In this document: positions 10,969-21,612 of the stretch, piece by piece
How the letters are laid out: each line of letters starts with the position of its first letter
Position numbering within the stretch: the first letter of the stretch is position 1
From: Atopsyche davidsoni
Taxonomy: Eukaryota > Arthropoda > Insecta > Trichoptera > Hydrobiosidae
Assembly: GCA_022113835.1 (NCBI GenBank)
Contig: JAILWY010000016.1
Coordinates: forward strand, 1,119,501 to 1,183,500
Direction: 5' to 3'
Length of the DNA stretch: 64,000 nt
The notes under the pieces: model-generated
What the model was told of the DNA's origin: nothing
Seen by the model: only the letters and a program-made list of their open reading frames with translations
Database searches by the model: none
Made by a program: the position numbers and the translations under genes

Positions 10969-11976
10969 GTTGAATCATTAAAAAATAAAAAATGCCTTAA
11001 AACATCATAAACTCATTTTTTTTATTTGCGTTTCGTAAGTATATAAGGATAATAATTTATTGTTTTTAATTGCTATTAGTTTATTTTATATTTAAGCAGA
11101 TGTTATCTCAGCGTTTTTTTTTTTTTAATAAACAGACATGATAAATACTTTTTGTTTATTTCTTGGAATCAATAAACATCAACAAAAAAAAAGCCTTGTC
11201 GTCTGCAGAGAAATACACGCGTTAGGGATATTTTTTTTAAAAAAACATGTTTTTCGCATTCATTTTGAAATAGATACTCCAAATAAAATTAATATTATAA
11301 AAAATAACACCTGAAAAAGAAATACTCATTTAAAAAATTAAAATTCATATATCCAACTTTTCTGTGTATTGCCAAAACATTTGAGAATTAATAGCTATTA
11401 AAAGGCATCAAAGTACTTTGAAGAAAACCCGTCGAGGTATTAGTTTTTAGGATTTCTTTTAATATAGCATTGCAAGTGTCGGAGACGTATCTAAAGTTTC
11501 CTGCTCATACTTATTAACTATTTTTGAAGCCTCCCACTCTATTAGAATAGTGTGGCAATAAAATCTCAATTCTCAGACTATCCGCTCGTGAAGAAAAAAA
11601 AAAACACTTCGAAAAAGAAAAAATACAAAATAATATCTGAGAATTATTATAAATCACAAATAATAAATAATACCTTTATCTCGATACGGAAATGCGACTT
11701 TTTTCGGCTTCCGGCGTTCCCTTTCCGGTTGGCTGAATTGTTGCCAGCGCGAATGTAATCTGAGATTAGGCGCGGATATGATTTATGACTTGGACATCGA
11801 ATGTAAGTTGCCGGAAGTGCTCTGATTCATCACATCTCACATCCGGTAGGACTTCAAGGTCACTCGAGTAATGCCACGACAGCCGAATCAATGTGTAATA
11901 CTCTAGGTTTATATATATGTAACACGTAAATTTCGTTTGGTTTTTTTTATGTGCGATCTTCAGCTTGAAGGTACAG
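10969..11976. other. AT-rich intergenic DNA with one GC-richer patch
   Basis: No gene recognised. About 11690-11880 is GC-richer and unique-looking and contains TCAAGGTCA at 11854-11862, a perfect FTZ-F1/ERR-type monomer nuclear receptor site. A single 9-base match in 64 kb is not significant by itself. Confidence 0.3.
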
Positions 11977-12576
11977 TTTCAAAATCGCAAAAAAAACGGA
12001 CTGTTCAGTATAAGAAGATTAAATTTAATTGCCTCTGAGGCAGTCCATTACCTGGCGAAATCGTGTCATTTAATTAATTTAATTGCCACTTTATTTTTCT
12101 ATGTCGAAAGTTGATTTTTTTACAGAGTATTGAAAAAAACTATAAATTATATTTATCTATTTTTTATTATTTAATTAACGTCCATTTTCAGGGTAAAATA
12201 AAATCTTGAAGATGTTGAAAAATTGGATAAAATGACGACTTTTCAAAACCAAAGTTTGTTAAAGATTTTTTTTTTTAATCTTTAAAATAATATATCGCAC
12301 AGGGTTCATATTTAATATTTTAATTCCAATTGAAAAAAAGACTTTTAAAAGTTTAGGACTCTTGGAAAAGGGACGTGACGAATCTCCAAATTCCTACACT
12401 TCAATCAGAAAAACACATATTTATCATATTAATAGTAAATTTATAAGAAATAAAAATATATTCTGTTCGGAAAAGGGGATGTATCAAACTTTTTGCACTT
12501 AAATTTTGTTGATTAGTGCTGTCAATTTTTCGCAAAACGGACTAGAAAATGATCAAAAAAACTCGATTATGGGACC
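11977..12576 (+). repeat. dispersed repeat R, copy 1
   Basis: The block from TTACCTGGCGAAATCGTGTC (12048) to the GGGACC at 12571 recurs nearly intact at 26577-27106, in part at 63816-64000, and inverted at 53017-53470. The left extension has an AAAATCGCAAAAAAAACGG block (repeated at 12719) and a short hairpin GCCTCTGAGGC, present in longer form in the 63.8 kb copy. No open frame is conserved between copies, and I do not recognise the family. Confidence 0.85.
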
Positions 12577-12595
12577 TAGACCCTTAAATTTTAAA

Positions 12596-12877
12596 GCGCA
12601 AAATGAAGCTCCATAATAAGCATAGCTCTGTAAGCACACTTGCCGAGAAATTTCTTATCTAGGCTAGGACAAAACCGGTGAATGAAAAATCACGTCTTCC
12701 GTCGCGATTTCATCGTCATTCAAAATCGCAAAAAAAAACAGACTGTTCAGTTAAAGAATATTAAGTTTTAGAGCGCAAAATGAAGCTCCATAATAAGCAT
12801 AGCTCGGTAAGCACACTTGCCGAGAAATTTCTTATCCAGGCTGGGACAAAACCGGTGAATGAAAAATCACGTCTTCC
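12596..12877 (+). repeat. 105-bp direct duplication
   Basis: Positions 12596-12700 and 12773-12877 are the same length and nearly identical, from GCGCAAAATGAAGCTCC to CACGTCTTCC, with only a few base differences. The spacer contains a second copy of the AAAATCGCAAAAAAAA block that also begins repeat R at 11977, so the right end of R appears duplicated together with part of its left end. Confidence 0.9.
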
Positions 12878-12889
12878 ATCAGCGAGGCA

Positions 12890-13082
12890 TTGTCCCGCCT
12901 GCGAGATCCCGACAATGGCCTCCCCGGGGGCGCCCACAATGGCCGCCATTTGTCTGCCGCCCCTCGCGATATCATCACAGGACCTGTCGCTTCTGGCGGG
13001 ACTTCCTCGAGCTGATTATTCGCCTGCAATTACCTATAAATGTCACCGATTCATCACCGCGCCTCGTACTTGTATTGCGAAT
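12890..13082. other. GC-rich segment between repeats
   Basis: This stretch is sharply GC-rich (for example CCTCCCCGGGGGCGCCCACA) and contains ATGGCCGCCAT. Frames on both strands are open for up to 128 codons, but the peptides overlap one another and have no domain. It is more likely part of a repetitive element, possibly LTR or untranslated sequence, than a gene. Confidence 0.35.
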
Positions 13083-13445
13083 GAGAAAACGCTCGGAGAT
13101 TCAAGTCACTGCGCACACATTGCGCATGACCTTGAAAACGCTCGGAGATTTTTTATTAATATTTAGGATGACCTTGGAGATTTGAGGCAGCCTTGCCTAC
13201 ATTGCAGATGTCCTTGAAAACGCTCGGAAATTTTAATTTATATTTAGGATGACCTTGGGTATTTAAGGCAGCTCTGCCCATATTGCAGATATCCTTGCAA
13301 ATGCTCGGAGATTTGATTCTCAATGACGTTCGGATACGCTTGAAGATTATAGTCAACTTCTTATACATTTAGGATGACCTTGGAGAAACTTGAAGGCTCA
13401 AATCAACCGCGTTCGCATTGCGGATGACCTTGGAGATTTAACTGC
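13083..13445 (+). repeat. degenerate tandem repeat, unit about 75-100 bp
   Basis: A unit built around TTAGGATGACCTTGGAGAT, a GGCAGCCTTGCC-like block, CATTGCAGATGTCCTTG and AAAACGCTCGGAGATTTT recurs about four times with drift and length differences (starts near 13085, 13166, 13245 and 13370). Short open frames here are by-products of the repeat. Confidence 0.8.
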
Positions 13446-13464
13446 GCCTGTCAAGATATGATAG

Positions 13465-13737
13465 TGTAGGGGTTAGTACCCACATCGGACCAAGTGTCAT
13501 AAAGTCCTCTGGATTGTGTCAATCACACCAGATAAATAATTATGGAGATCCCTATTATTATTTACGTTATTCACCCTATATAAGTGGCTTCCCCGCGCCT
13601 CTCGAGCAGTTACCACGTATATTTCTATCCAGTGTAGTTATATTTAATAAATTACGAACACGCAAATTATTTTGCCAGCCTTCTGATTTACAACCGTCAC
13701 ATCAATCCTGCAACCATCACGACATCGAAGACCTACA
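13465..13737 (+). mobile_element. solo-LTR-like segment
   Basis: The segment has the internal order of a retroviral-type LTR: TATATAAG at 13577-13584, an initiator-like GCAGTTA with A at 13608 (31 bases downstream), and AATAAA at 13646-13651. Outer ends TGTAGG and CCTACA form a TG...CA inverted pair giving 273 bp. I could not find matching target duplications, so the ends are provisional. No gag/pol sequence or second LTR is in the window, so it would be a solo LTR of a Ty3/gypsy or BEL-type element. Confidence 0.5.
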
Positions 13738-16700
13738 CACCTAATCACCTTTCGTGACTATTCTTCGGCGAAAATAGCTTTCCGCATAGAATTTGTTTCA
13801 ATTTAGGTGCAATAGTCTAAGATGAAACCGTAATCTCAAAGCTACGCTTAATTTATATTGGCTGCGTTTACGAAAACAAAACAAAAAAAAGTATCATTGT
13901 ACAAATATGATATTGAAATCAGTTTTATATGAGAGAGATTCAGAGCCTGGCTGGCATGGAAATTTCTTAATTAAGTCAGGTAGATCGTAAGATTGGTGAT
14001 CTTCGGGACAAGTTATATCACACAGCAAAATAGAATTTTACATGAATAATAAAACGTTTTTTTATAGCTTGACAATTGCCGCACAAGTTAATCAGTTTTT
14101 CAGAAATAGGTCCCTCAAAGTTGTTTATTTCCACTCGGCCTTGACTGTTCTGATTCACAGAAGTAATAAAAACGGAGAACCAGGTTTTTGTGTATATGGC
14201 ACGCAATGATTTTATTTACCTGCGGTTGACTTTGACGAATTCCTCGAAATGTAACTGTTTGAAAGCACACACAAGATGCCATACAAATTAAAAAGAATAT
14301 TTCCTTCTTTTGATATTATTTTATTCTTCAGAATTCTGCTGAACTCTCATTTTTGATGACTAGAGAATAAAAATTTTGACAGCGATTTCTCTGTTAATTA
14401 AAAACCCTCTCACAAAAGTCACAAACTAATTTTCAACTGTTGTTGAACGTTACCGTCTTTATTTATTATCCAGTCATTTACTAAGTAGATCTAAGAAGAT
14501 CATTTAAAATAATAGATACAGAATTTACATGGAAAGATATTATTGAACGACTAGGCAGAATCAAACATTAAAATGTTGAAAAGTCTTATTTTATTGCGGT
14601 TTATTAAGTTCTGCGAAAAAAAGCTTTACTTACCTCAAAAAATTACTAATAAAACCAAAGCTCACAAACAGGTGTAAAAATCACCTGTAATTATATTAGA
14701 GGTGATTTTGTGAAGGCTCGCTGTTTATCCTTTTAATGGTGTATTTCAGGTGGTGTAATTTTTCGGAAGCGACAAACCAGTAACAATAACATACACGGAG
14801 AACCAAAAAAAACAATGTCATGAAAACAAATTTGTATAGACTTGTTTTTTTTCGTAAAGAAAAAAATAATAATTCGTGACAGGCATTAATTGGGTTTTCG
14901 CGAATATTGTCACAAGCAAAAATATTATACCAAGGTAAATAAATGTCCAATTATTACTGATATTGTTGTTAGTGTTTCTTGTAATCACATAATGTTAACA
15001 CAAGATTATTTCTTATAAATGAAAAGATCCCGTGTCTTCCCCTGAGACAATTAATATCCAAATACGTTACAGAAAATTTCCACAAAGTGACATTGGATAT
15101 CATGTGGTATTTTACACACGATATGTTTCTACTGCAATATATTTAATCAAAGGGATTAAATTAATCTTGAAAAAACTTATGGGTACTACGATGTGAATGT
15201 TTTCTAGAGTATTTTTATATATGAGAGAAGGTTAAGAACTATAAGAGCTCTTCTTGACAATGAATAGTGTTTCTTCTCACGCTTACCTGAGGGTAAACAA
15301 ATTACAGAAAGTATAATATATATATATGTGCTTTTTTTTTCATGCACTTAATCTCAAATAATCTTAACGAGTCTATAAATTATATTACGCTATAATGCCA
15401 GTATTAATGTATGAAAGGTTGAACGTGAAGAAAAAACTTATACGCAAGAGTTCTCACTACTGCTTAACAACCCTAGTCTAATCGGCATCCAAACCAATGA
15501 GCCAACAGGCCGATCTAAATATATATTAATGATTGTTTATAATATTTATTTTACTGAAATAACTCTCAACAGACATAGCGATAAAATCTGTTTACACAGC
15601 AGTTTTTATTGCCAGTGTGAACATACAACATTCAAATTGAATTCATGAGAACCTTACGTAAATAAATTGGTACATTTTATGTCTGCAATAAACTCCCTAG
15701 TTTAATCCGGGAATTCCTTGTATTCAATGTCATTTCGTGGAGCTGGGATATCTTAAATGAAACGCTACAATATTTCAGATAATTAACATCAGCACTCATT
15801 ACTGCATGTTTTCCAATTTCAATCACGTTACCGGTGCGTAATTAATATTTTCATAATGTTATCAAGGGATAATGGTTTGATAGATTTTCAATAATGCATC
15901 AATTGTTATATTTAGCATAATTATAAACGAAGGTGATTAAAATCATCACTATAAATTGATATAAACAAAAATGGAGAGTATTAAATTCAAAACCTTTACT
16001 CTCGAATAATAATAAGTAATTATAAGAATATGTATGTTTTAAATGTGTATATATAAGTAGGATCAGTGGTTTCCACATCGCTGAAAAATGTGTAAAATAG
16101 AAAGATTAAAAAGTCATTATTATTTAATATACATTGATTTTTATTTAAAAATATAATCGCTTTCAAATTTTACAAAATTACAGGATCTGCCTTCATTAGA
16201 GAATAATATTATACACATCTATTAAATATTTAAAAAGAAACATCCATACTTTATAATTTATTGTAAATTCACAAGCAGGTCACAAGGCTTGAGGAATTTT
16301 TTCGAGGAGAAATTTTTTATAAAAACTGCCGATAAATTTATATGAATATTACATTCAACAATAATGGAAGATTTAATTAGCAAGATTGCAATAAAACGCC
16401 AGTCCAAAGGGGTTTAGTGTAATATGCAAGGTATTATACATAATAAAGAGAGTCAAGAGCGATAAGTGTAATTTTCAGGACCACGTATTACACGTTACAC
16501 AGCACTATACCCGTTTGGAATCATCTTAGTAATAAATAAATCCTATCCCTTGCTGCTTAATTTTTACATCATTGTAACATCTCTAGGCCACGTAAAGGTA
16601 TAATAAGATTGCTACAAAGCGTTGTTAAGTTTGTTTTGAAGTACTTGAATGGCTACAAACAAATATTATCTAAAATAGCTTTGCCTAAAATTCAATCTAG

Positions 16701-18375
16701 TACATTTGGATTTTTGGTAAAAGTGAACAACACACATTGAAAAAATTTTGTACTCTTGATTTAACTATTTTTTTATGAATCAAAAGCGACAACTTTACCT
16801 AGTTACTGACAGAGATAAAAAAAAAAAACATTTCTTCATTTACGCCTCGGATTTTTTAGTCAATTGCAATACAACCGAAGATTCATTTCTTTTAACCATT
16901 AGTCAGAGAAGCAAAGCTACTTTTAAAGGCAAAATTGTCGCCTTTGATTTAATTAATCAATTAAAACCCATCTTTTGCAATCATTGGCTAATCAGATCTA
17001 AAGTAAACTCTGTTATAATAACATCATAGCCCGTTTTTCATTGCTCAATTTTATTATTTTACAGAAACTTTGCAAGAGACAGACATCATAGCTTGTGCAA
17101 TCAGAATGCGGAGTGCATAAACTTCTCAACTCTTTAGAAGAGTCAGGAACTGCGAGCCGAAGACGAGCAGGCGAGCAAGTAACTGTGATTGTATTTGACT
17201 TGTTACATCTTCGGGATTCGCCCTTTTTATATATGGTTTTAGAGGCAATTTATATTTTGATTAAATAACCCAAAATTCAAACCTAGGACCCCATCATCTC
17301 GAGTAATTTCAGTGTGGATTTTACCTTTTTTCTGTTGATATATTAAAACAATTATGAAATTTTCCTTTACTGCATGCGCACAATATATTTGCAATGAGAG
17401 TGATTAAATAGAAATAGAGTTTTCATATCACTACAATATCATATCTGAGCTTTTATTTTTTGATGATTATAATGTATTTTTATAAATAAGCTTGTTTTCA
17501 AAAGTGATTGTAATAATTTGATTTAAGAAATAACACAACCATTTTACAGATCAACCTCACATAATGGAATGTTATTTTATCTAAAACATTTAATTTTTAT
17601 TTTTTTCATTACGACAAAAGCAAAATTATTAATAAAAGTTGCGTGTGATAGGGACCTGCAGGTTACGAAACCTATTTTGCTAATGGTTCGCTTGCCTGTC
17701 TAATACAACAGGTGTGTACTAAGTAATATGATATGTTGACGGAACGTTATCCATGATTTCATGTTGTTTTGGCAATGTGCACATGTTGACGTGTCAATAT
17801 CGTGATCTACATTGTTATAAATTAATATTAAAACTGCCAACTTGTACGAAATGTTAATCAAAAGGTCGATTTATAATTTTACTGCATTGAGTACACTAAT
17901 AATCAATTTCAAATATGCACGTTAGTATTACCGACTGCAATTACATTGAAGTATTTTTATATTCATTTTTTTTTTTCAACTAGCATGGAAAGAGTTAAAT
18001 TGAATAAATATTGTTATTGTTATATTTTCGAATGAATGAATATTCAATAATTCAAAGTAATCATTTTTATTTAGAAAACTATCAAAATAAAAGGTTTATT
18101 CCGTCATGTGTAAAATTAGATTCACTGCAAAAATATGTTTTAATAACCATTGAGTTGTTCAAAATAAAATGTTATTGAATATGAATAATATCGATACTGA
18201 AAAAGGAAAATTATCATTTTGACATTCCATTACGATTGTGGGTAAATCAAATTAAAATACACATCTGCTGTGACGTGATAACTTTCAGAAAATCCGTGCA
18301 ATCCGTTTATTATATATATATTCCATAAATGAAACTTTTGAACACATGAAAGATTCTATCCTATCAGACAACAGC
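13738..18375. other. AT-rich intergenic DNA, few landmarks
   Basis: No gene recognised. Minor items: 16058-16080 repeats the first bases of the tRNA-derived repeat at 46656 (AGGATCAGTGGTT); 17272-17310 has a B-box-like block on the minus strand; 15480-15525 has a tRNA A-box-like block on the minus strand; 14671-14712 has a small CAGGTG/CACCTG hairpin. The 84-codon frame at 16775-17029 has no domain or composition suggesting a protein. Confidence 0.4.
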
Positions 18376-18402
18376 GTTTCGGTTATACTACCATTCTTAA
18401 AG
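18376..18402 (-). ncRNA. degenerate hammerhead-like hairpin
   Basis: On the minus strand: CTTTAAGAAT, a GGTAGTATAACC hairpin, then GAAAC. Box I is degenerate, so this is a decayed copy at best. Confidence 0.3.
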
Positions 18403-18798
18403 CGTTACTACTGTATTTGTATTGTGTTTTTTTTATAAATCTTCAATCATTATATCGAGTACACAAAATCACAGGCATCAAAAACTTAATACCAGAACAC
18501 AGAAGATCCTTGAAAAAAATTTAAATGCTGGCCAGTAAATTGGCAATTTTGCTGGTGTCTTTGAATTGTGGATGGATTTTGTCTACACTCAGTCATCGGG
18601 GCCCAACATCTTAGTCATTCCGACCACTCTTACTTTTTAACCAATTTAGACGTATTATACACAAGAGTGTTATTTCTGCTAGATATATCCCAAAGAGCCA
18701 AAATGCTTACTCATACTTTTGTTTGGAAGTCGTCAATTACTTGCTTACATTCATATGTAAGTAATCTTTATATTCATATTCCAGCTCACTTGCAAAAC

Positions 18799-18873
18799 TG
18801 CAGTGGTCGAAAGACTAATATGTCATGCCTAGAAAGCCAGGGGGTGTGGGTTTAAAACACACCTGTCTCGAAC
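18799..18873 (+). pseudogene. tRNA-derived sequence, Ser-AGA-like
   Basis: The A-box region reads GTGGTCGAAAGACTAA, like the start of serine tRNAs. The anticodon loop reads CTAGAAA (AGA), and the T arm GTGTGGGTTTAAAACACACC pairs perfectly over 6 bp. The acceptor stem is not convincing and no pol III terminator run of T follows closely. I take it as a tRNA pseudogene or SINE head. Confidence 0.45.
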
Positions 18874-21384
18874 AATGAATTTAACCTAAAACATAGTAAA
18901 AACATACGGTTAATAATCGTGGAGTAATTAATTTTTAATCTATTTATTGAAGCGTGTCTCGCTGTATATATTTTTATTTTATAATATTGCAGAGGTCAAC
19001 AAACCGAAAATGCATTACAATATATTGTGGTTACAAAAAAAGGCAAAGCAGTCCTACGTCTGGTGACAAGTTGATAAATGATAAAAGGTTAAGTGCAGCA
19101 TCATCAATCAGCACACTCCGGCAAGTTGCCTGGGTCTATGGTATTGTATGGAAAACTGCAACGTCGGTGGAAAAATATGACAGCTGTGAGAATATAAAAA
19201 AGCACAAGCATATCGAGGAGTCACTCTTTGACATGTTTTATAAATCACCATTACAATGTTGGCGTAAAAATTCCACTCCATATTTTTCATTTTGTTATCA
19301 TTATATGTGTGAAATTATTATTATAATACAACATTTATATACCGCTACCCAAAATCTAAACAGTTTCAAAAAAAATTGTTTTGATCATTAGTGATATAAT
19401 ATTTGTTTAACATTTTTCTGATCTTCGTAACCATCAATAAAGCTTTGTATGAATTAATTTAGTATTTTTGCATTACTTTGTTTCACAGTATGTAATTTAT
19501 TTAAGTACTTATAAAATTAATAAAATGTGTACACTACATTACAAATGCTTATCGGTAAATTAGCGCTTTGTGCATCCTGTGTGATTGCTTTTAAGCTGTT
19601 TATCTCATTAGTGCTATTATGCTTGGAGGCAACTGCTACCGTTGTGTTTTCATACAAAAAAATATTTTACTTAACAATTTTAACTAAGATAATAAGTGAA
19701 CACAAATTGATAAAAATAATTTGATAACAATCTACAGACATTTTACTGATAATTGAATAAAATTTATTTCAAACAATGAGACGTATTGAGTTTGAGTTTT
19801 AAAAGAAGATGTTTATAAAATATGAATGCAGATAAAGTTGTCAACAATAACTAAACTATGGGTTACATTTATTACTATGATTGAGACAGTAAAAATAGTA
19901 TGTTGTGCATGAAACTAATTAAATATTACTTTGAAAATGATCTTAAACTATACACAAGCAATTCAACCATTTCATATGCATCAAGTGTACAATCTCTGAA
20001 TTTTTGTAAGAAAGCGCAACGGAAACAATCAAATTCAGATTAATAAAACTGCAAACTGTATAGAATATTTATTAGTAGCGTGCGGTGAGTAAGAAATTTT
20101 TGACCAGGCAATTTATTTCACTGATTATAAAATAAGGCAATAAAATAACGTAAATTACTAATTGTATTTAAAAAAATCATATAAAATATCACAAGTATAT
20201 AATGCATCTTTCTGGCGTAAATTCCAATGAAAAATAGTACAAACACATTAAAACATGTATTTCTAAACTGCTCAATAGATATTTTGAAGCAAGCAATACT
20301 TTTCTGTGTGTATGGACCGCACGCCACTGATATCTACGCACAAAAAACATTGCAGAGTTCTAGAACAAACTGCCAACAATGTTCATATAGTAAAACTAGA
20401 AATTATTTAGTAAAAAGTTTTTTACAACTGAGTTTAAGTAAATATATTTATTTGTAACAGGCATTCTTTTATGAATAAAATTTTACACTAATAAGGGTGA
20501 CTTATCACTCGTCAATATTTTATTTATTTATTAAACTTATCGAAAAAAACCCCTATTAAAATATGTAATATAACCACACGGAAAAGTAAAATTGATTGAA
20601 AAAATTAATATTATTCTGTATAAAGATAATGCGTTGCTTCTCTACTGATGCAAAATAAGATTTACAATCCAGAGGGGACTAAACCTCGATAAAGTTTTGT
20701 AACAAACAAAAATATATATAGTAAAACGTAGGTATGCCTACAACAATGATAAGAATAAAGTGTAAATAGTAATGAATAAATATATGGCATTCTAGTTCCA
20801 CTATCTTTTAGATCGGTAAATGAATTATTACTTTTTTGTATTATGTTTTTGACTTATATGAATGCAACGAGGGCTGTTATATACAATAAGATGTTTGAAC
20901 GCAGTTTACTCCATTATAATTTGTATGTTGATTAAGATAATTTTCAATACAGGGCCATATTTCTTAAGTGCATTTTCGGTCTGTTTGAATTTTAATCCTG
21001 TCAGAATTGTGCGAAACGTCAGTTACTAATGACACATAGATTACTTTATTAAGCCTATAATATTCAGTTTCATATGAATTGTTAACTAATAATTATTTAA
21101 TTTGTGTATATCAAATGAATTTTACTAATATCCCAACTACTTGACATGTCACTTGTAAAAAATCAACTTTGACAACAAAAGCGGCCATTTTGGACACAAA
21201 ATACATAAGAATGCGTCCGTTTTGAGCGCGCTGATAAGGTGTCGCATAGAGCATTCAAACTACAGGAGAAACACTGAAACAATCACTTTTAAATTATATG
21301 AACTTGTCATTTAAAGGTTTATATTTACAACTTTAAAGGTGTGTAAAATTTAAATAAAACAATAAACCTTTTTAATGATTCACT
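18874..21384. other. AT-rich DNA downstream of the zinc-finger gene
   Basis: No supported gene. The 145-codon frame at 18954-19391 has amino-acid use typical of random AT-rich DNA (rich in I, Y, K, N, S), no start context and no domain. Confidence 0.4.
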
Positions 21385-21426
21385 TTTATTTAGCTACCAC
21401 GATGTATTTTTACACTTAGATTTATT
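21385..21426 (-). terminator. candidate poly(A) signals of the zinc-finger gene
   Basis: On the minus strand AATAAA occurs at 21421-21426 and again at 21385-21390, about 190-230 bases beyond the stop codon. Either could end the mRNA; AT-richness makes chance matches common. Confidence 0.4.
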
Positions 21427-21612
21427 AAAAAATAACTGATATTGCGATTAAAGGCCGGATCCTATCGTATGACTTATAGCAATGCTTATTTTAAAATAAT
21501 CACTAGTCATATTTCTCAGAAATATACTCTTATTTACAATTTCGATATATATAAAAATTAGTACTTATCAATGATTTAATAAATTTACCTACTTCATAAG
21601 TAATAGGTAGGA

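Noticed and set aside
11854..11862. TCAAGGTCA nuclear receptor site
   Set aside because: A single 9-base match is expected by chance in about this much sequence, so it is mentioned only as a note.
12780..13185. 128- and 108-codon overlapping frames in the composite repeat
   Set aside because: They overlap in different frames, run from the 105-bp duplication into the tandem array and show no domain.
13170..13445. CRISPR array or regular direct repeat system
   Set aside because: Units are long, degenerate and adjacent, without short identical repeats and unique spacers, and the DNA is clearly from an animal genome.
18954..19391. 145-codon plus-strand frame
   Set aside because: Composition is that of random AT-rich DNA, with no domain, promoter or poly(A) context.
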